Of a stretch of DNA of 64,000 nucleotides, positions 18,568-28,441 are shown piece by piece. The first letter of the stretch is position 1, and each line of letters starts with the position of its first letter. Location of the stretch: positions 120,594 to 184,593 of the forward strand of contig NZ_AFHG01000048.1 of the NCBI RefSeq assembly GCF_000214035.2. The letters are read 5' to 3'. The notes beneath the pieces were generated by a model. The model was not told the DNA's origin, made no database searches, and saw only the letters and a program-made list of their open reading frames with translations. This DNA is from Methyloversatilis universalis FAM5. GTDB lineage: Bacteria > Pseudomonadota > Gammaproteobacteria > Burkholderiales > Rhodocyclaceae. A program made the translations under genes and the position numbers.

Positions 18568-21078
18568 GTGACCTGGACTGAATCCCTGCTTCCCCACATG
18601 CGCGGCGTGCTCGCCTGCGAGCGCGAACTGGCTGAACTGCGTTTCACCTGGCAGCTGATCGAAACCACCGCCAAGATGGTGTGCCCGGCCGAAGCCAAGA
18701 CCATCCTGCCGGCCATGGCCAGCACCCGCGAAGCTTTCGGCCGGCTGGAACGCGAACTGGTGCGCGCGCTGGCGGCGCAGAACGCGGACAAGGTGGCACT
18801 TCAGATGCGCGCGCGCGCCCAGGCGGTGGTTGATGTGGTGGTGCGCAATCTGTACGAACGGACCGCCGACGTGGGTTTCCTGGCGACCGACGGCGATCTG
18901 CGTGCCTTTCTCGAGGGCGGTGCGGTGGCCCGCGAAGCGGTCGAGGCGCGGCTGCACGAATACATCCGCAAGTACACGGTGTACGACGCGGTGTGCGTGC
19001 TCGCGCCCGACGGGCGGCTGTGTGCGGCCATCGGCGAGGGCGTAGCCCCGGAGGGCGACGCCGCGCTGGTGGCCGAGGTCTTGAACGCGCCCGCGCATGT
19101 GGAGCGCTTCGGACGCTGTGCCCTGTTGCCCGGCCGTGAGCGGGCGCTGGTCTATGCGCGGCGGATCGACGGCACGAACGGCCGCACGCTGGGCGTGCTG
19201 GCCCTGTCCTTCCGCTTCGACGATGAAATGGCGGGCATCTTCCGCACCTTCCGCCGCCCGCGGGACAAGGCGGTCATGCTGCTGCTGGACGCCGCCGGCC
19301 GGGTCATTGCCAGCAGCGATCCGGACCATGTCGCGCTGGGTCGCATGCCTGAAGTGGCCGGTGACCGGCAGGGCGCACTGACCGAGTTTGGCGGCCGTGA
19401 ATACATCGCCTGCACCCGGCCGGCCACCGGCTATCAGGGCTATGCCGGACCGGGCTGGCGGGGACACGTGATGGTGCCGGCCGACCTCGCCTTCCGTGAC
19501 GACGCCTTCCGCATCGGGGCCACCGTGCCGGACGCCGGATTGCAGTGCGCTGAACTGGCCGCGATCGAACGTCAGGCCGGGGCGATACGCGATGCGCTGA
19601 ACCGCGTCGTGTGGAACGGTCAGGTGATGGCCGGTGGCCGGCGCGGCGAAGCGCTGAAGCTGAAATCCATGCTGCAGCAGATCAGCGAAACCGGTGAACG
19701 GACCCGCGCGGTGTTCTCGCGCGCGCTGGCCGCGCTGTCCGAAACCATCACGTCGTCCACGCTGCAGGATCTGCAGTTCGTGTCCCGGCTGATGATCGAC
19801 GTGATGGACCGCAATCTGTACGAGCGCGCCAACGACTGCCGCTGGTGGGCGCTGGCGCCTGCGCTGCGCGCGACGCTGGCGGGCGGTGGCGATCCGCGGA
19901 TGCTCGGACCGCTGCTGGACGGCATCAACCGCCTCTACACGGTGTATGACCGCCTGTTCGTGCATGACGCGGAAGGCCGCATCGTGGCCTGCAGCGCGCT
20001 GTCCGGCGACGGCGATGCGGTGCTGGGTACCCGGCTCGATGAGCGGATGCGCGAGGCGGTGCTGCGGCTGCCCGACAGCCAGCGCTACGCGGTGTCGCCG
20101 TTCGAGCCGACGTCGCTGCACGGCGGCCGGCCGACCTATGTCTATCACGCCGCCATCCGCGCGCCGCACGACGAGGCGCGGGTGGTGGGCGGCATCGGCA
20201 TCGTGTTCGAGTCGGACCGCGAATTCCGCGCCATGCTGGGCGAACTGCTGCCCGACCGCGCAGGCGTGTGGGCCGCGTTCTGCGAGCGCGACGGCCGCGT
20301 CGTCGCCAGCACCCGTGACGATCTGCCGGCCGGCGCCACGCTGGCGCTGGGGGCGCTGGCCGCCAGTCTGGCGCCGGGCGAGAGCCGCCATGCCCTTGTC
20401 GATTTCGGCGGTGTGCCGCACATGGCGGGTGTGGCGATGTCCGCGGGCTATCGCGAATACAAGACCACCGGCGACTACCGCAACGACCTGCTCGCCGTGG
20501 TGGCGATCGCTCTGCCGGCATCCGAGCCGGAAGCGGCGCACCGCGGCAGCGACGGCGCGGCCGACAGCCCTGCGCTGCGCCCGGGCGAAGGCGAGGAATT
20601 CGCGGTGTTCCGTCTGCACGACCGCCTGCTTGCGATCACCGCCCACCGCGTGCTGGAGGCGGCCGAAAGCACGCGCGTACGCCGCATCGGCAGCGGCGAG
20701 GGGCTGGTCGCAGGTGTGCTGCCCATGGACGACGGCGAGGCGGCGTCCCACGTGCCGGTGATCAGTCTGCGTGCCTTCTTCGGCCTGCAGGGCGCCGGAG
20801 ATGAGCGCACGGGTGGCCACGTGGTGGTGGCGCAATGCAGCCAGGGGCGCATCGGACTGCGGGTGGATGATCTGGTCAGCGTGATCGAATGCGGCGAACA
20901 GGACATCCGTGCAATGCCTGAAATGATGGCCGGACGCTTCCGCTGGCTGGAGCGGCTGGTGAGCACCGGCGCGGCGCAGCCGCTGGTGTCGGTGCTTGAT
21001 CTCGATGCGCTGTACGGCATGCTGCGCGAACGCATGCCGGGCGAACTGGACGCGCCGGAGGCGTTGGCGCTGGCCTGA
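18568..21078 (+). CDS. CheW-domain protein with duplicated sensory module
   Basis: An 836-residue protein without membrane helices. The N-terminal part is duplicated: each copy has a helix ending in RNLYER (residues about 93 and 415), a stretch containing I..YTVYD, and a Cache/PAS-like strand region (VYDAVCVLAPDGRLCAAI; VYDRLFVHDAEGRIVACS). The C-terminal 160 residues (from about 675) form a CheW domain (FAVFRLHDRLLAITAHRVLE, then VVAQCSQGRIGLRVDDL). CheW couples receptors to CheA, so this protein may feed a soluble sensory signal into a chemotaxis array. The GTG start at 18568 has GGAGAG 6 bases upstream; the open frame extends 33 codons further, but over A+T-rich promoter-like sequence. No che genes are nearby. 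Confidence 0.85.
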   Translation: MTWTESLLPHMRGVLACERELAELRFTWQLIETTAKMVCPAEAKTILPAMASTREAFGRLERELVRALAAQNADKVALQMRARAQAVVDVVVRNLYERTADVGFLATDGDLRAFLEGGAVAREAVEARLHEYIRKYTVYDAVCVLAPDGRLCAAIGEGVAPEGDAALVAEVLNAPAHVERFGRCALLPGRERALVYARRIDGTNGRTLGVLALSFRFDDEMAGIFRTFRRPRDKAVMLLLDAAGRVIASSDPDHVALGRMPEVAGDRQGALTEFGGREYIACTRPATGYQGYAGPGWRGHVMVPADLAFRDDAFRIGATVPDAGLQCAELAAIERQAGAIRDALNRVVWNGQVMAGGRRGEALKLKSMLQQISETGERTRAVFSRALAALSETITSSTLQDLQFVSRLMIDVMDRNLYERANDCRWWALAPALRATLAGGGDPRMLGPLLDGINRLYTVYDRLFVHDAEGRIVACSALSGDGDAVLGTRLDERMREAVLRLPDSQRYAVSPFEPTSLHGGRPTYVYHAAIRAPHDEARVVGGIGIVFESDREFRAMLGELLPDRAGVWAAFCERDGRVVASTRDDLPAGATLALGALAASLAPGESRHALVDFGGVPHMAGVAMSAGYREYKTTGDYRNDLLAVVAIALPASEPEAAHRGSDGAADSPALRPGEGEEFAVFRLHDRLLAITAHRVLEAAESTRVRRIGSGEGLVAGVLPMDDGEAASHVPVISLRAFFGLQGAGDERTGGHVVVAQCSQGRIGLRVDDLVSVIECGEQDIRAMPEMMAGRFRWLERLVSTGAAQPLVSVLDLDALYGMLRERMPGELDAPEALALA

Positions 21079-21085
21079 GAGCCGT

Positions 21086-21123
21086 CCCGGCGGGCAAAAA
21101 AAAGCCCGCCGGGGAGGGCGGGC
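21086..21123 (+). terminator. Two mutually exclusive hairpins after the CheW-protein gene
   Basis: CCCGGCGGGC (21086-21095) pairs perfectly with GCCCGCCGGG (21104-21113) around eight A. The second arm can instead pair as GCCCGCC (21104-21110) with GGCGGGC (21117-21123). No T-run follows. It may be a terminator or attenuator; the function is inferred. Confidence 0.5.
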
Positions 21124-21288
21124 AATCAAGAAGGAGGGTTGGTCCGGGCCACTCAAAAGAGCGGTCAGCACAGGATTCAGAGTATCGGAGCCCATGCCGG
21201 GCAGGTGTGAGCAGATGCAAGCGGGTGTAACCGCAGCGGCGCGCAGCTTTCACGGGTTTTTAAGGAAGGGGCGCCATCATCTGGCGTC

Positions 21289-22026
21289 ATGCATCCGTTT
21301 GCTCATCCCCCCTGCGCGCCCGGCCTGTCCCGACTGCCGGCCTGGCTGCCCCGTCGCGACGCCGTGCTGCTCCTGCTGACGGTGCTGCTGTTCACGGTGC
21401 TGCCTCAGCTCGATCTGGAACTGAGCCGGCTGTTCTATTCCTACGGCCGCAATGTGTTCATCGGCCGTGAGCTGTGGATCAACCGCTTCATCTACCAGGC
21501 GATTCCCGTGATCGGCTGGAGCGTGACCGTGGGCCTGCTGATCGCCTTCTTCGCCTGCCGGTTGTCGCGGCGCACCGCGTGGCGGGCGTGGACGCCGCGA
21601 CTGGCCTTCCTGCTCGCGGTCATGGTGGCCGGGCCGGGTCTGGTCGCGACCGCGCTCAAGGACCACTGGCATCGGGCGCGTCCGGTGCAGCTGGCCGAAT
21701 TCGACGGCCGGCTGTCCTTCACGCCGCCGCTGCGGCCGACCGACCAGTGCGGCAGCAACTGTTCCTTCGTCAGCGGTCACGCCATGGTGGGTTTCTGTTT
21801 CATGGCCCTGGCCTGGCTTTCATCCAGCCACCGACGTCGTCTGATGATGCTGGGCGTGGCGGCTGGCGCGGCGGTCGGTCTGGCCCGCATGATGCAGGGC
21901 GGCCACTTCCTGTCTGACGTCATGTTCGCCGGCTGGATCGTTTACGGGCTGTGCAGGGTCTTCGACGCCTGGCTGCTTGGCCAGCGGCCGTCAGGTCGCA
22001 CGGCGGCGCAGGTCGTGGCCGATTGA
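21289..22026 (+). CDS. PAP2-family membrane phosphatase
   Basis: A 245-residue inner-membrane phosphatase. About six membrane helices are visible. The three PAP2 signature motifs are present: KDHWHRARP, then FVSGHAM, then ARMMQGGHFLSD, carrying the catalytic histidines. Enzymes of this class dephosphorylate lipid phosphates such as undecaprenyl pyrophosphate, phosphatidylglycerol phosphate or lipid A. The gene overlaps the next one (GT39 type) by 4 bases, suggesting a joint role in modifying a cell-envelope lipid. The ATG at 21289 has no close ribosome-binding site; AAGGAAGG lies 19 bases upstream. Confidence 0.88.
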   Translation: MHPFAHPPCAPGLSRLPAWLPRRDAVLLLLTVLLFTVLPQLDLELSRLFYSYGRNVFIGRELWINRFIYQAIPVIGWSVTVGLLIAFFACRLSRRTAWRAWTPRLAFLLAVMVAGPGLVATALKDHWHRARPVQLAEFDGRLSFTPPLRPTDQCGSNCSFVSGHAMVGFCFMALAWLSSSHRRRLMMLGVAAGAAVGLARMMQGGHFLSDVMFAGWIVYGLCRVFDAWLLGQRPSGRTAAQVVAD

Positions 22027-23537
22027 ACGGCGTTCTGCGCGCGCGGTCGCCGGCTTCCATGCTGGTCGCCGTGCTGGGCCTGCTGCTGCTGTGGCGGGTC
22101 GCCGCCCTGCTGCTGAACGGTCACGACCTGTTCGTCGATGAAGCGCAGTACGTCGTGTGGGCGCGCGATCTGGCGGCAGGGTACTACTCGAAGCCGCCAC
22201 TGCTGGCCTGGCTCATCGGCGGTGCGGTGCGGGTGTGCGGCGAGGGTCAGGCCTGCGTGCGGGGCATGGCCAGTCTGCTCTACGCGCTGGCGGCACTGGT
22301 ACTGTTTCACGGGCTGAAGCCGGTGCTGGGGGCGCGGCCCGCGCTGTATGGCGCACTGGCGCTGGTGTTCGCCCCGCTGCCTGCACTGTACGGCCTGTTC
22401 GTATCGACCGATGCGCCGCTGCTGCTCGCCAGCGCGCTGTTCGTGCATCGCACGCTGGCGGTGCTGCGCGACCCGCGTGCCGCGAACTGGCTGGGACTGG
22501 GCGCGGTGTCGGGTGTCGGGCTGCTGGCGAAGTACAGCTTCGCGCTGTTGCCGGTCGCGCTGGCCCTCCATCTGCTGCTGTCCGCGGACGGCCGTCGGCA
22601 TCTGCGCACGGTCGGGCCCTGGCTGGCCGCGCTGGCTGCGCTGGCGGTCTGTTCGCCCAACCTGCTGTGGAATGCGCAGCATGCCTTCATTACCTTCACC
22701 CATACGGCGGAAATTTCCCAGGTAGATCGCAGCGGCGTGCATCCGGGCGGGCTGGCGCTGTTCCTGGCCGGGCAGCTGATGGCTTTCGGTCCGGCCAGCT
22801 TCTGGGTGCTGCTGTCCGGCACCGCTGCGACGCTGCGCCCGGCCGCGCCGGCGCAGCGGCAGGCGCTTCATTGCCTGATCGCGCTGGGTGCGGTGCCGCT
22901 GGCGTTCTTCGCACTGCTGGCGCTGCTGTCGCGCGCCAATCTGAACTGGCCGATGTTTGCCTTCGTGCCGCTGGCCGCACTGGCCGGCTGGGCGATGGCT
23001 GCACAGTCCCGCGAGCGGGCGCTGCGCGTCACGGTGGCGACCACCGTGCTGCTGCTGGCCGTGATCCAGCATTTTCCGGGCTGGGTCAGGCTGTCCGGCC
23101 TGCAGCCGGCTTACCGGGCCGATCCTTTCGGTCGGCTGCAGGGCTGGCAGGACGCCAGCCGTCAGGCCGCGGACTGGCTCGCCCGGCATCCGGACGCGGA
23201 TCCGCTGACCGACAGCCGTACCGTGGCGGCCGAACTGCTCTATTACGCGCCGGCGCTGTCGTCGCGGCTGGCGATGTGGAACCCCACCGGCCGCGTCGGC
23301 GATCACTACCGGCTGACCCGCGATCTGGCTGCGCGGCCGCCCGGCGGTCATTACCTGTATCTGGGCGCCGCGCCCGATCTGAACGGCTTGCGGGCCGGTT
23401 TCGACCGTGTGCAGCCGCTGGGCCGCATCGAGGTGCGTACCCACCGTGACCATGCGATACGCCTGGACGTGGTCGCGCTGGATGGCTTCCGCGGCTATGC
23501 CGGCGTGTCGGCCACGTTGCGCCCGGACGCGGACTGA
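22023..23537 (+). CDS. GT39/ArnT-type membrane glycosyltransferase
   Basis: About 500 residues with roughly ten membrane helices. The conserved acidic pair of polyprenyl-phosphate-dependent sugar transferases is seen near the N-terminus (HDLFVDEAQYVVWARDL), followed by GYYSKPPLLAWLIG, a typical GT39/PMT_2 loop. It likely moves a sugar from undecaprenyl phosphate to an envelope acceptor at the periplasmic face. TTG 22023 overlaps the stop of the PAP2 gene (TTGA) and is taken as the coupled start; ATG 22059, 12 codons on, is the alternative. Acceptor and sugar are unknown. Confidence 0.83.
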   Translation: MNGVLRARSPASMLVAVLGLLLLWRVAALLLNGHDLFVDEAQYVVWARDLAAGYYSKPPLLAWLIGGAVRVCGEGQACVRGMASLLYALAALVLFHGLKPVLGARPALYGALALVFAPLPALYGLFVSTDAPLLLASALFVHRTLAVLRDPRAANWLGLGAVSGVGLLAKYSFALLPVALALHLLLSADGRRHLRTVGPWLAALAALAVCSPNLLWNAQHAFITFTHTAEISQVDRSGVHPGGLALFLAGQLMAFGPASFWVLLSGTAATLRPAAPAQRQALHCLIALGAVPLAFFALLALLSRANLNWPMFAFVPLAALAGWAMAAQSRERALRVTVATTVLLLAVIQHFPGWVRLSGLQPAYRADPFGRLQGWQDASRQAADWLARHPDADPLTDSRTVAAELLYYAPALSSRLAMWNPTGRVGDHYRLTRDLAARPPGGHYLYLGAAPDLNGLRAGFDRVQPLGRIEVRTHRDHAIRLDVVALDGFRGYAGVSATLRPDAD

Positions 23538-23552
23538 GGGGCTGACCCCCGC

Positions 23553-25148
23553 TCAGGGTCCGGGCGCGGTCGATTCGGCGTGGATGAGGCAGTAGCGACC
23601 CTTGCCGGCGTGCTTGGCGCGGTACATCGCGCCGTCGGCCAGCCGCTGCAATGCCGGCAGCGTGCTGTCTGCGCCGGCGATCACGATGCCTATGCTGGCG
23701 CCAAGCCCGGCGTCGATCGACTGTATCGCCGTGATCAGCCGTTCCGCCAGCGTGGCCGCGATCGCCTCGACCTGGTCCGCCGGTGCCACCAGCGCCACCA
23801 CGAATTCGTCGCCGCCGAGCCGCCCGGCCAGATCCGAACCGCGCAGGTTCTGTCCGATCTGGCCGGCTACCTCGCGCAGCACCTCGTCGCCCCGCCAGTG
23901 GCCGTGCAGGTCGTTGATTGCCTTGAAGTTGTCGAGGTCCAGGAACATGAGCGCGACACGGTCACCGTCAGGCAGGTTCTGCTGCAGCTGGCCGTAGGCG
24001 GCCGCGAAGGCCTCGCGCCGGTACAGCCGGGTCAGCGAATCTCGCCGCGCCTGCAGCAGTTCCGCTTCGGCCGCCCGGTAGTCCTCGGACAGCGATCCCA
24101 GCGCCTCGTCCGAACGGCGGCGTTCCTGTTCGGTGCTGACGATATGGCGCTGTATCGATTGCAGTTCGGCCACCCGCAGGCGCTGTGTGCCGTGGCCCGG
24201 AGTGGCGAGTGCCGCGAACTGGCGGGCGAGCGAACGCGATATCCACAGCGCGAAGCTCACGGCCAGCCCGAGCGACACCACGCCGATGATCGCGAACTTG
24301 GTCAGTGAATCGTGCAGCGGGCCGTACAGCGTGGCGTCCGGCACGCTGATGGCGACAGCCCAGCCCCAGTTGCCGACCGGTCTGATGGCGGTGGTGACCG
24401 GTATGCCCTCTGTCGTGATCCGTTTGAACACGCTGCGGCGGTTCTCGCGAGAGGCGGCGGCCAGCGCCTCCGACGCCGCCTTGCCGACGAACTGTTCCGC
24501 GCCGAGCGAGCGCGTCACCACGATGCCCGAAGCGTCGAGCGTGCTGGCGATCCAGTCCTCCGGAAGATCCTGTTCGCGCACTGTCTGGGCCAGTGTGTCA
24601 GCCAGCAGGATGAGCCGCAGACAGTAGGCGATTTCGCCGTTGATCCGCACCGGAACGCCGATCGCGACCACGTGCCGGTCACTGATCGGCGACTTGAACA
24701 CGCCGGACAGTACCGGCCGGCCGGTCGAGAACACCTCGTGCACCGCCTTCAGGTCGCTGACCGCGGGCATTTCCGCACCGAAGGGGCGGGCGGTGAAGAA
24801 GGTCATGCGGTCATCGCGGTCTATCAGGACCACCGCGCGGAAATCCGGATTGTCATCGACCAGACGGCGCGACTGCCGGTACGCGCGTTCGAGGTCACCG
24901 CTGACGAAGGCATCGTCCTGTCCCAGCGCGCTCAGGGCGCCGATCGCGCGGCTCATGCGCTCGTTCAGCGCCCGCGCCACCAGTTCGGTCTGCTGGATCA
25001 GATTGTCCTTGGTGGCACGCTGGCTCTGTTCGCCCAGTGCCACCAGCAGATGAGTGGCGAACAGCGCCAGCGGCAGCAGAGACGCCAGCACCAGCCCAAG
25101 CAGCCAGCTGCGCATGCTGCTGAAGAAATAGGGGGTCGGTTCGGCCAC
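23553..25148 (-). CDS. Diguanylate cyclase with periplasmic Cache sensor
   Basis: A 531-residue protein. A membrane helix at about 12-35 is followed by a dCache-type periplasmic domain (FRAVVLIDRDDRMTFFTAR; GNWGWAVAISVPD), a second helix near 300-320, a coiled-coil linker and a GGDEF domain from about 375. The active site GGDEF is intact and the inhibitory RxxD (RGSD) stands exactly 5 residues before it, so product inhibition is likely. It makes cyclic di-GMP in response to an extracellular signal. The start is GTG 25148; there is no clear ribosome-binding site, and ATG 25115 is an alternative. Confidence 0.9.
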   Translation of the reverse strand: MAEPTPYFFSSMRSWLLGLVLASLLPLALFATHLLVALGEQSQRATKDNLIQQTELVARALNERMSRAIGALSALGQDDAFVSGDLERAYRQSRRLVDDNPDFRAVVLIDRDDRMTFFTARPFGAEMPAVSDLKAVHEVFSTGRPVLSGVFKSPISDRHVVAIGVPVRINGEIAYCLRLILLADTLAQTVREQDLPEDWIASTLDASGIVVTRSLGAEQFVGKAASEALAAASRENRRSVFKRITTEGIPVTTAIRPVGNWGWAVAISVPDATLYGPLHDSLTKFAIIGVVSLGLAVSFALWISRSLARQFAALATPGHGTQRLRVAELQSIQRHIVSTEQERRRSDEALGSLSEDYRAAEAELLQARRDSLTRLYRREAFAAAYGQLQQNLPDGDRVALMFLDLDNFKAINDLHGHWRGDEVLREVAGQIGQNLRGSDLAGRLGGDEFVVALVAPADQVEAIAATLAERLITAIQSIDAGLGASIGIVIAGADSTLPALQRLADGAMYRAKHAGKGRYCLIHAESTAPGP

Positions 25149-25271
25149 AGCGACGTCGGGCAGGGGAAACAGAGGTGCCCCTTATACACCCGCAACATTG
25201 CACCGTCCCAGCGCCTTTGGATCACGCGCGCCTGCATCGCCTACGGCCCGGACCGCGACCGGACGACGGAA

Positions 25272-25301
25272 ACGAAAACGGCCCGCATCGCTGCGGGCCG
25301 T
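25272..25301 (-). terminator. Intrinsic terminator of ilvD
   Basis: On the minus strand, ACGGCCCGCA pairs with TGCGGGCCGT (10 bp, 4-base loop) followed by TTTTCGTTT. Confidence 0.85.
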
Positions 25302-25324
25302 CGTGCTTGGGGCGGTGTGCGGTA

Positions 25325-27178
25325 TCAGCCGCGCTTGAGCTGAGACAGGTCGCGCACTGCGCCGGTGTCGGCGCTGGTGGTCATCAGCGCATAGGCCTGC
25401 AGCGCGGTCGACACCACGCGCTCGCGTGCGTGCGGCGTCCAGGCGGCTGCGCCGCGGTCCTCTTCCGCTTCGCGGCGGTGCGCCAGTTCGGCGTCATCGA
25501 CCGCGAGGTGGATGGTGCGGTTCGGAATGTCGATCTCGATCACGTCGCCGTCCTTGACCAGGGCGATCAGGCCGCCCTGCGCCGCTTCCGGCGACGCGTG
25601 GCCGATAGACAGACCGGAGGTGCCGCCGGAGAAGCGGCCGTCGGTCAGCAGCGCGCAGGCCTTGCCCAGACCCTTGGACTTCAGATAGGTGGTCGGGTAC
25701 AGCATTTCCTGCATGCCCGGCCCGCCCTTCGGGCCTTCATAGCGGATCACCACCACTTCGCCCGGCTTCACCTGATCGCCGAGGATGCCGGCGACTGCGT
25801 CGTCCTGGCTTTCGAACACCCTGGCGGTGCCGGAGAACTTCAGGATGGAGTCATCGACGCCGGCGGTCTTCACGATGCAGCCGCGCTCGGCGATGTTGCC
25901 GTACAGCACGGCCAGCCCGCCGTCCTGGCTGAAAGCGTGTTCCTTGTTGCGGATGACGCCGTTCTCGCGGTCGAGATCCAGATCCGGATAGCGGCGGTCC
26001 TGAGAGAACGCGACCTGGGTCGGAATGCCGCCGGGCGCGGCGCGGTAGAAGGTGCGGATCGCTTCGTCCTGGGTGCGCACGATGTCGTACTTGTCGAGCG
26101 CCTCGCCCAGCGTGGCGCTGTGCACCGTCGGCAGGTGGCGGTGGATCAGGCCGGCGCGGTCCAGCTCGCCGAGAATGGCCATGATGCCGCCGGCGCGATG
26201 CACGTCTTCCATATGCACGTCGGACTTGGCCGGCGCCACCTTGGACAGGCAGGGCACCTTGCGCGAAATGCGGTCGATGTCGGCCATCGTGAAGTGCACG
26301 CCGGCTTCCTTGGCGGCGGCCAGCAGGTGCAGCACGGTATTGGTGGAACCGCCCATCGACACGTCCAGCGCCATCGCGTTCTCGAAGGCCTCGAAACTGG
26401 CGATCGAGCGCGGCAGCACCGAGCTGTCTTCGCCTTCGTAGTACTTGCGGCACAGTTCGACCGCCAGCTGGCCGGCGCGCAGGAACAGCGCCTTGCGGTC
26501 GGCGTGGGTGGCGAGCACCGAGCCGTTGCCCGGCAGCGACAGGCCCAGCGCCTCGGTCAGGCAGTTCATCGAATTGGCGGTGAACATGCCGGAGCAGGAG
26601 CCGCAGGTCGGACACGCGCTGCGCTCGTAGGCTTCGGCTTCCTCGTCCGAACAGTTGGTGTCGGCGCCCTTCACCATCGCGTCCACCAGATCGACCGCGA
26701 TGATTTTCTGGCCCCAGTTCACCTTGCCCGCTTCCATCGGGCCGCCGGACACGAACACGGTCGGGATGTTCAGCCGCATGGCGGCCATCAGCATGCCCGG
26801 GGTGATCTTGTCGCAGTTCGAGATGCACACCAGGGCGTCGGCGCAGTGGGCGTTCACCATGTACTCGACGCTGTCCGCGATCAGGTCGCGCGAGGGCAGC
26901 GAGTACAGCATGCCGCCGTGGCCCATCGCGATGCCGTCATCGACCGCGATGGTGTTGAATTCCTTGGCCACGCCGCCGGCCTTCTCGATCTCGCGCGCGA
27001 CCATCTGGCCGAGATCCTTCAGATGCACGTGGCCGGGCACGAACTGGGTAAAGCTGTTCGCGATGGCGATGATGGGCTTGCCGAAATCGCCGTCCTTCAT
27101 GCCGGTGGCGCGCCACAGCGCGCGGGCGCCGGCCATGTTGCGGCCGTGGGTCGAGGTACGGGAACGGTAGGCGGGCAT
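25325..27178 (-). CDS. ilvD: Dihydroxy-acid dehydratase
   Basis: A 617-residue cytoplasmic enzyme, the usual length of the E. coli-type family. It dehydrates 2,3-dihydroxyisovalerate and 2,3-dihydroxymethylvalerate in valine, leucine and isoleucine synthesis. The iron-sulphur ligands are visible in [11 protein letters not shown] and [19 protein letters not shown], along with [11 protein letters not shown] near the C-terminus. ATG 27178 has AGGAGC upstream. No other ilv gene is adjacent. Confidence 0.97.
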   Translation of the reverse strand: MPAYRSRTSTHGRNMAGARALWRATGMKDGDFGKPIIAIANSFTQFVPGHVHLKDLGQMVAREIEKAGGVAKEFNTIAVDDGIAMGHGGMLYSLPSRDLIADSVEYMVNAHCADALVCISNCDKITPGMLMAAMRLNIPTVFVSGGPMEAGKVNWGQKIIAVDLVDAMVKGADTNCSDEEAEAYERSACPTCGSCSGMFTANSMNCLTEALGLSLPGNGSVLATHADRKALFLRAGQLAVELCRKYYEGEDSSVLPRSIASFEAFENAMALDVSMGGSTNTVLHLLAAAKEAGVHFTMADIDRISRKVPCLSKVAPAKSDVHMEDVHRAGGIMAILGELDRAGLIHRHLPTVHSATLGEALDKYDIVRTQDEAIRTFYRAAPGGIPTQVAFSQDRRYPDLDLDRENGVIRNKEHAFSQDGGLAVLYGNIAERGCIVKTAGVDDSILKFSGTARVFESQDDAVAGILGDQVKPGEVVVIRYEGPKGGPGMQEMLYPTTYLKSKGLGKACALLTDGRFSGGTSGLSIGHASPEAAQGGLIALVKDGDVIEIDIPNRTIHLAVDDAELAHRREAEEDRGAAAWTPHARERVVSTALQAYALMTTSADTGAVRDLSQLKRG

Positions 27179-27261
27179 GGAAGCTCCTGCAGAATCGGGT
27201 AAAAGCGGAATTCTATCCGTCCCTTCACCTTCCGTCCTTCCCTCTTCCCGACGCGCCCTCG

Positions 27262-28332
27262 ATGAGCCGACCGAAACTGCTTTTCGTCACCCGCAGCCGC
27301 TACTGGCGCCCGGGCAACGGCGAAGCCACCCGCACCGCGGCGCTGATCGAGGCGCTGGCCGCGGTGTGCGATCTCACCGTGTTCTTTCCGGAGCGCGCCG
27401 AGGACAGCGCGCGTGCCTGCGTCGAGGCGGCGCCCCACCGCTACCGGCTGGCGGCCGGCAATGTGGACCGGCCGGAGCGGGCGGGCGTGCTGGCCGCGAT
27501 GCAGTCGCTGTGCCGGCAGCTCGCGCCCGACGTGGTGCTGCTGTCGCGGCTGCAGCTGGACTTCCTGCGGCGCGCGGTGCCGCCCGGGGTGCGGCGGGTG
27601 ATGGACACCCACGATCTGGTCAGCGACAACGCGGCCGCGCGCCGGCGCGAAGGCGCCGACGTGCCGGAGCCGCTCGAGTTCGCGCAGGAAATGGCCTTTC
27701 TGGGTCAGTACGACCGGGTGCTGCTGATACAGCCGGACGACCATTCGAGGGTGGCGGCAGCGCTCGGCGAGCGGGCGCTGTGCGTGCCGCATCCGGTGCT
27801 GCTGCCGGCGCAGCCGGTGCGGCCGGACAGCCGGGTGATCGGCTATGCGGCCAGTCAGTGGGTGGCCAACCGGCACGGCCTTCAGTGGTTCTTTGACCGG
27901 GTGTGGCCCGGGTTGAAAGGCGCACGGCTCGATCTGGCCGGCCACATCGCTGCCTGCGTGGCCGATCCGCTGCCGCCCGGCGTGGTCCGGCGCGGCTTCG
28001 TGCCGGACATCGCCGACCTGTGGTGCGGCATGGATGTGGCGATCAATCCGGTGCGCTGGGGTTCCGGCCTGAAGATCAAGACGGTGGAGGCGCTGGCGGC
28101 CGGACTGCCGCTGGTCACCACGCGCGAGGGCGCGCGCGGGCTGGAAGATCTGGCCGGCCACGCCTTTCTGTGCGCGGACGATCCGGCCGGCTTCGCCGCA
28201 GCCTGCCAGTCCCTGCTCGATCATCCGGAGCGTCGTGGGGCGCTGGGCGCGGCCGCCCACGCCGCCGCACGCGCACGGTTCAGTCCCGACGCCTGCTTCG
28301 GCGCGCTGTTCGACTGGCTGCAGGCGGTCTGA
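27262..28332 (+). CDS. GT4-like glycosyltransferase
   Basis: A 356-residue GT-B-fold enzyme. The N-terminal domain begins [20 protein letters not shown], the glycine-rich start of a GT-B fold. The C-terminal domain carries the donor-binding pattern [19 protein letters not shown], followed by [12 protein letters not shown], typical of family 4-like transferases with the E-x7-E region changed. It probably transfers a sugar in surface polysaccharide synthesis. It is divergent from ilvD, alone, with no Shine-Dalgarno. Confidence 0.82.
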   Translation: MSRPKLLFVTRSRYWRPGNGEATRTAALIEALAAVCDLTVFFPERAEDSARACVEAAPHRYRLAAGNVDRPERAGVLAAMQSLCRQLAPDVVLLSRLQLDFLRRAVPPGVRRVMDTHDLVSDNAAARRREGADVPEPLEFAQEMAFLGQYDRVLLIQPDDHSRVAAALGERALCVPHPVLLPAQPVRPDSRVIGYAASQWVANRHGLQWFFDRVWPGLKGARLDLAGHIAACVADPLPPGVVRRGFVPDIADLWCGMDVAINPVRWGSGLKIKTVEALAAGLPLVTTREGARGLEDLAGHAFLCADDPAGFAAACQSLLDHPERRGALGAAAHAAARARFSPDACFGALFDWLQAV

Positions 28333-28441
28333 ACCTGCTCAGGGCGTCACGTTTCTTCATGCGCCGTTCATCTCAAGAACGGACGCTTTGTACCGATAAT
28401 CGGAACTGTTCAGTCGTATTGCGTGGAAGGGTGAAAGTCGC

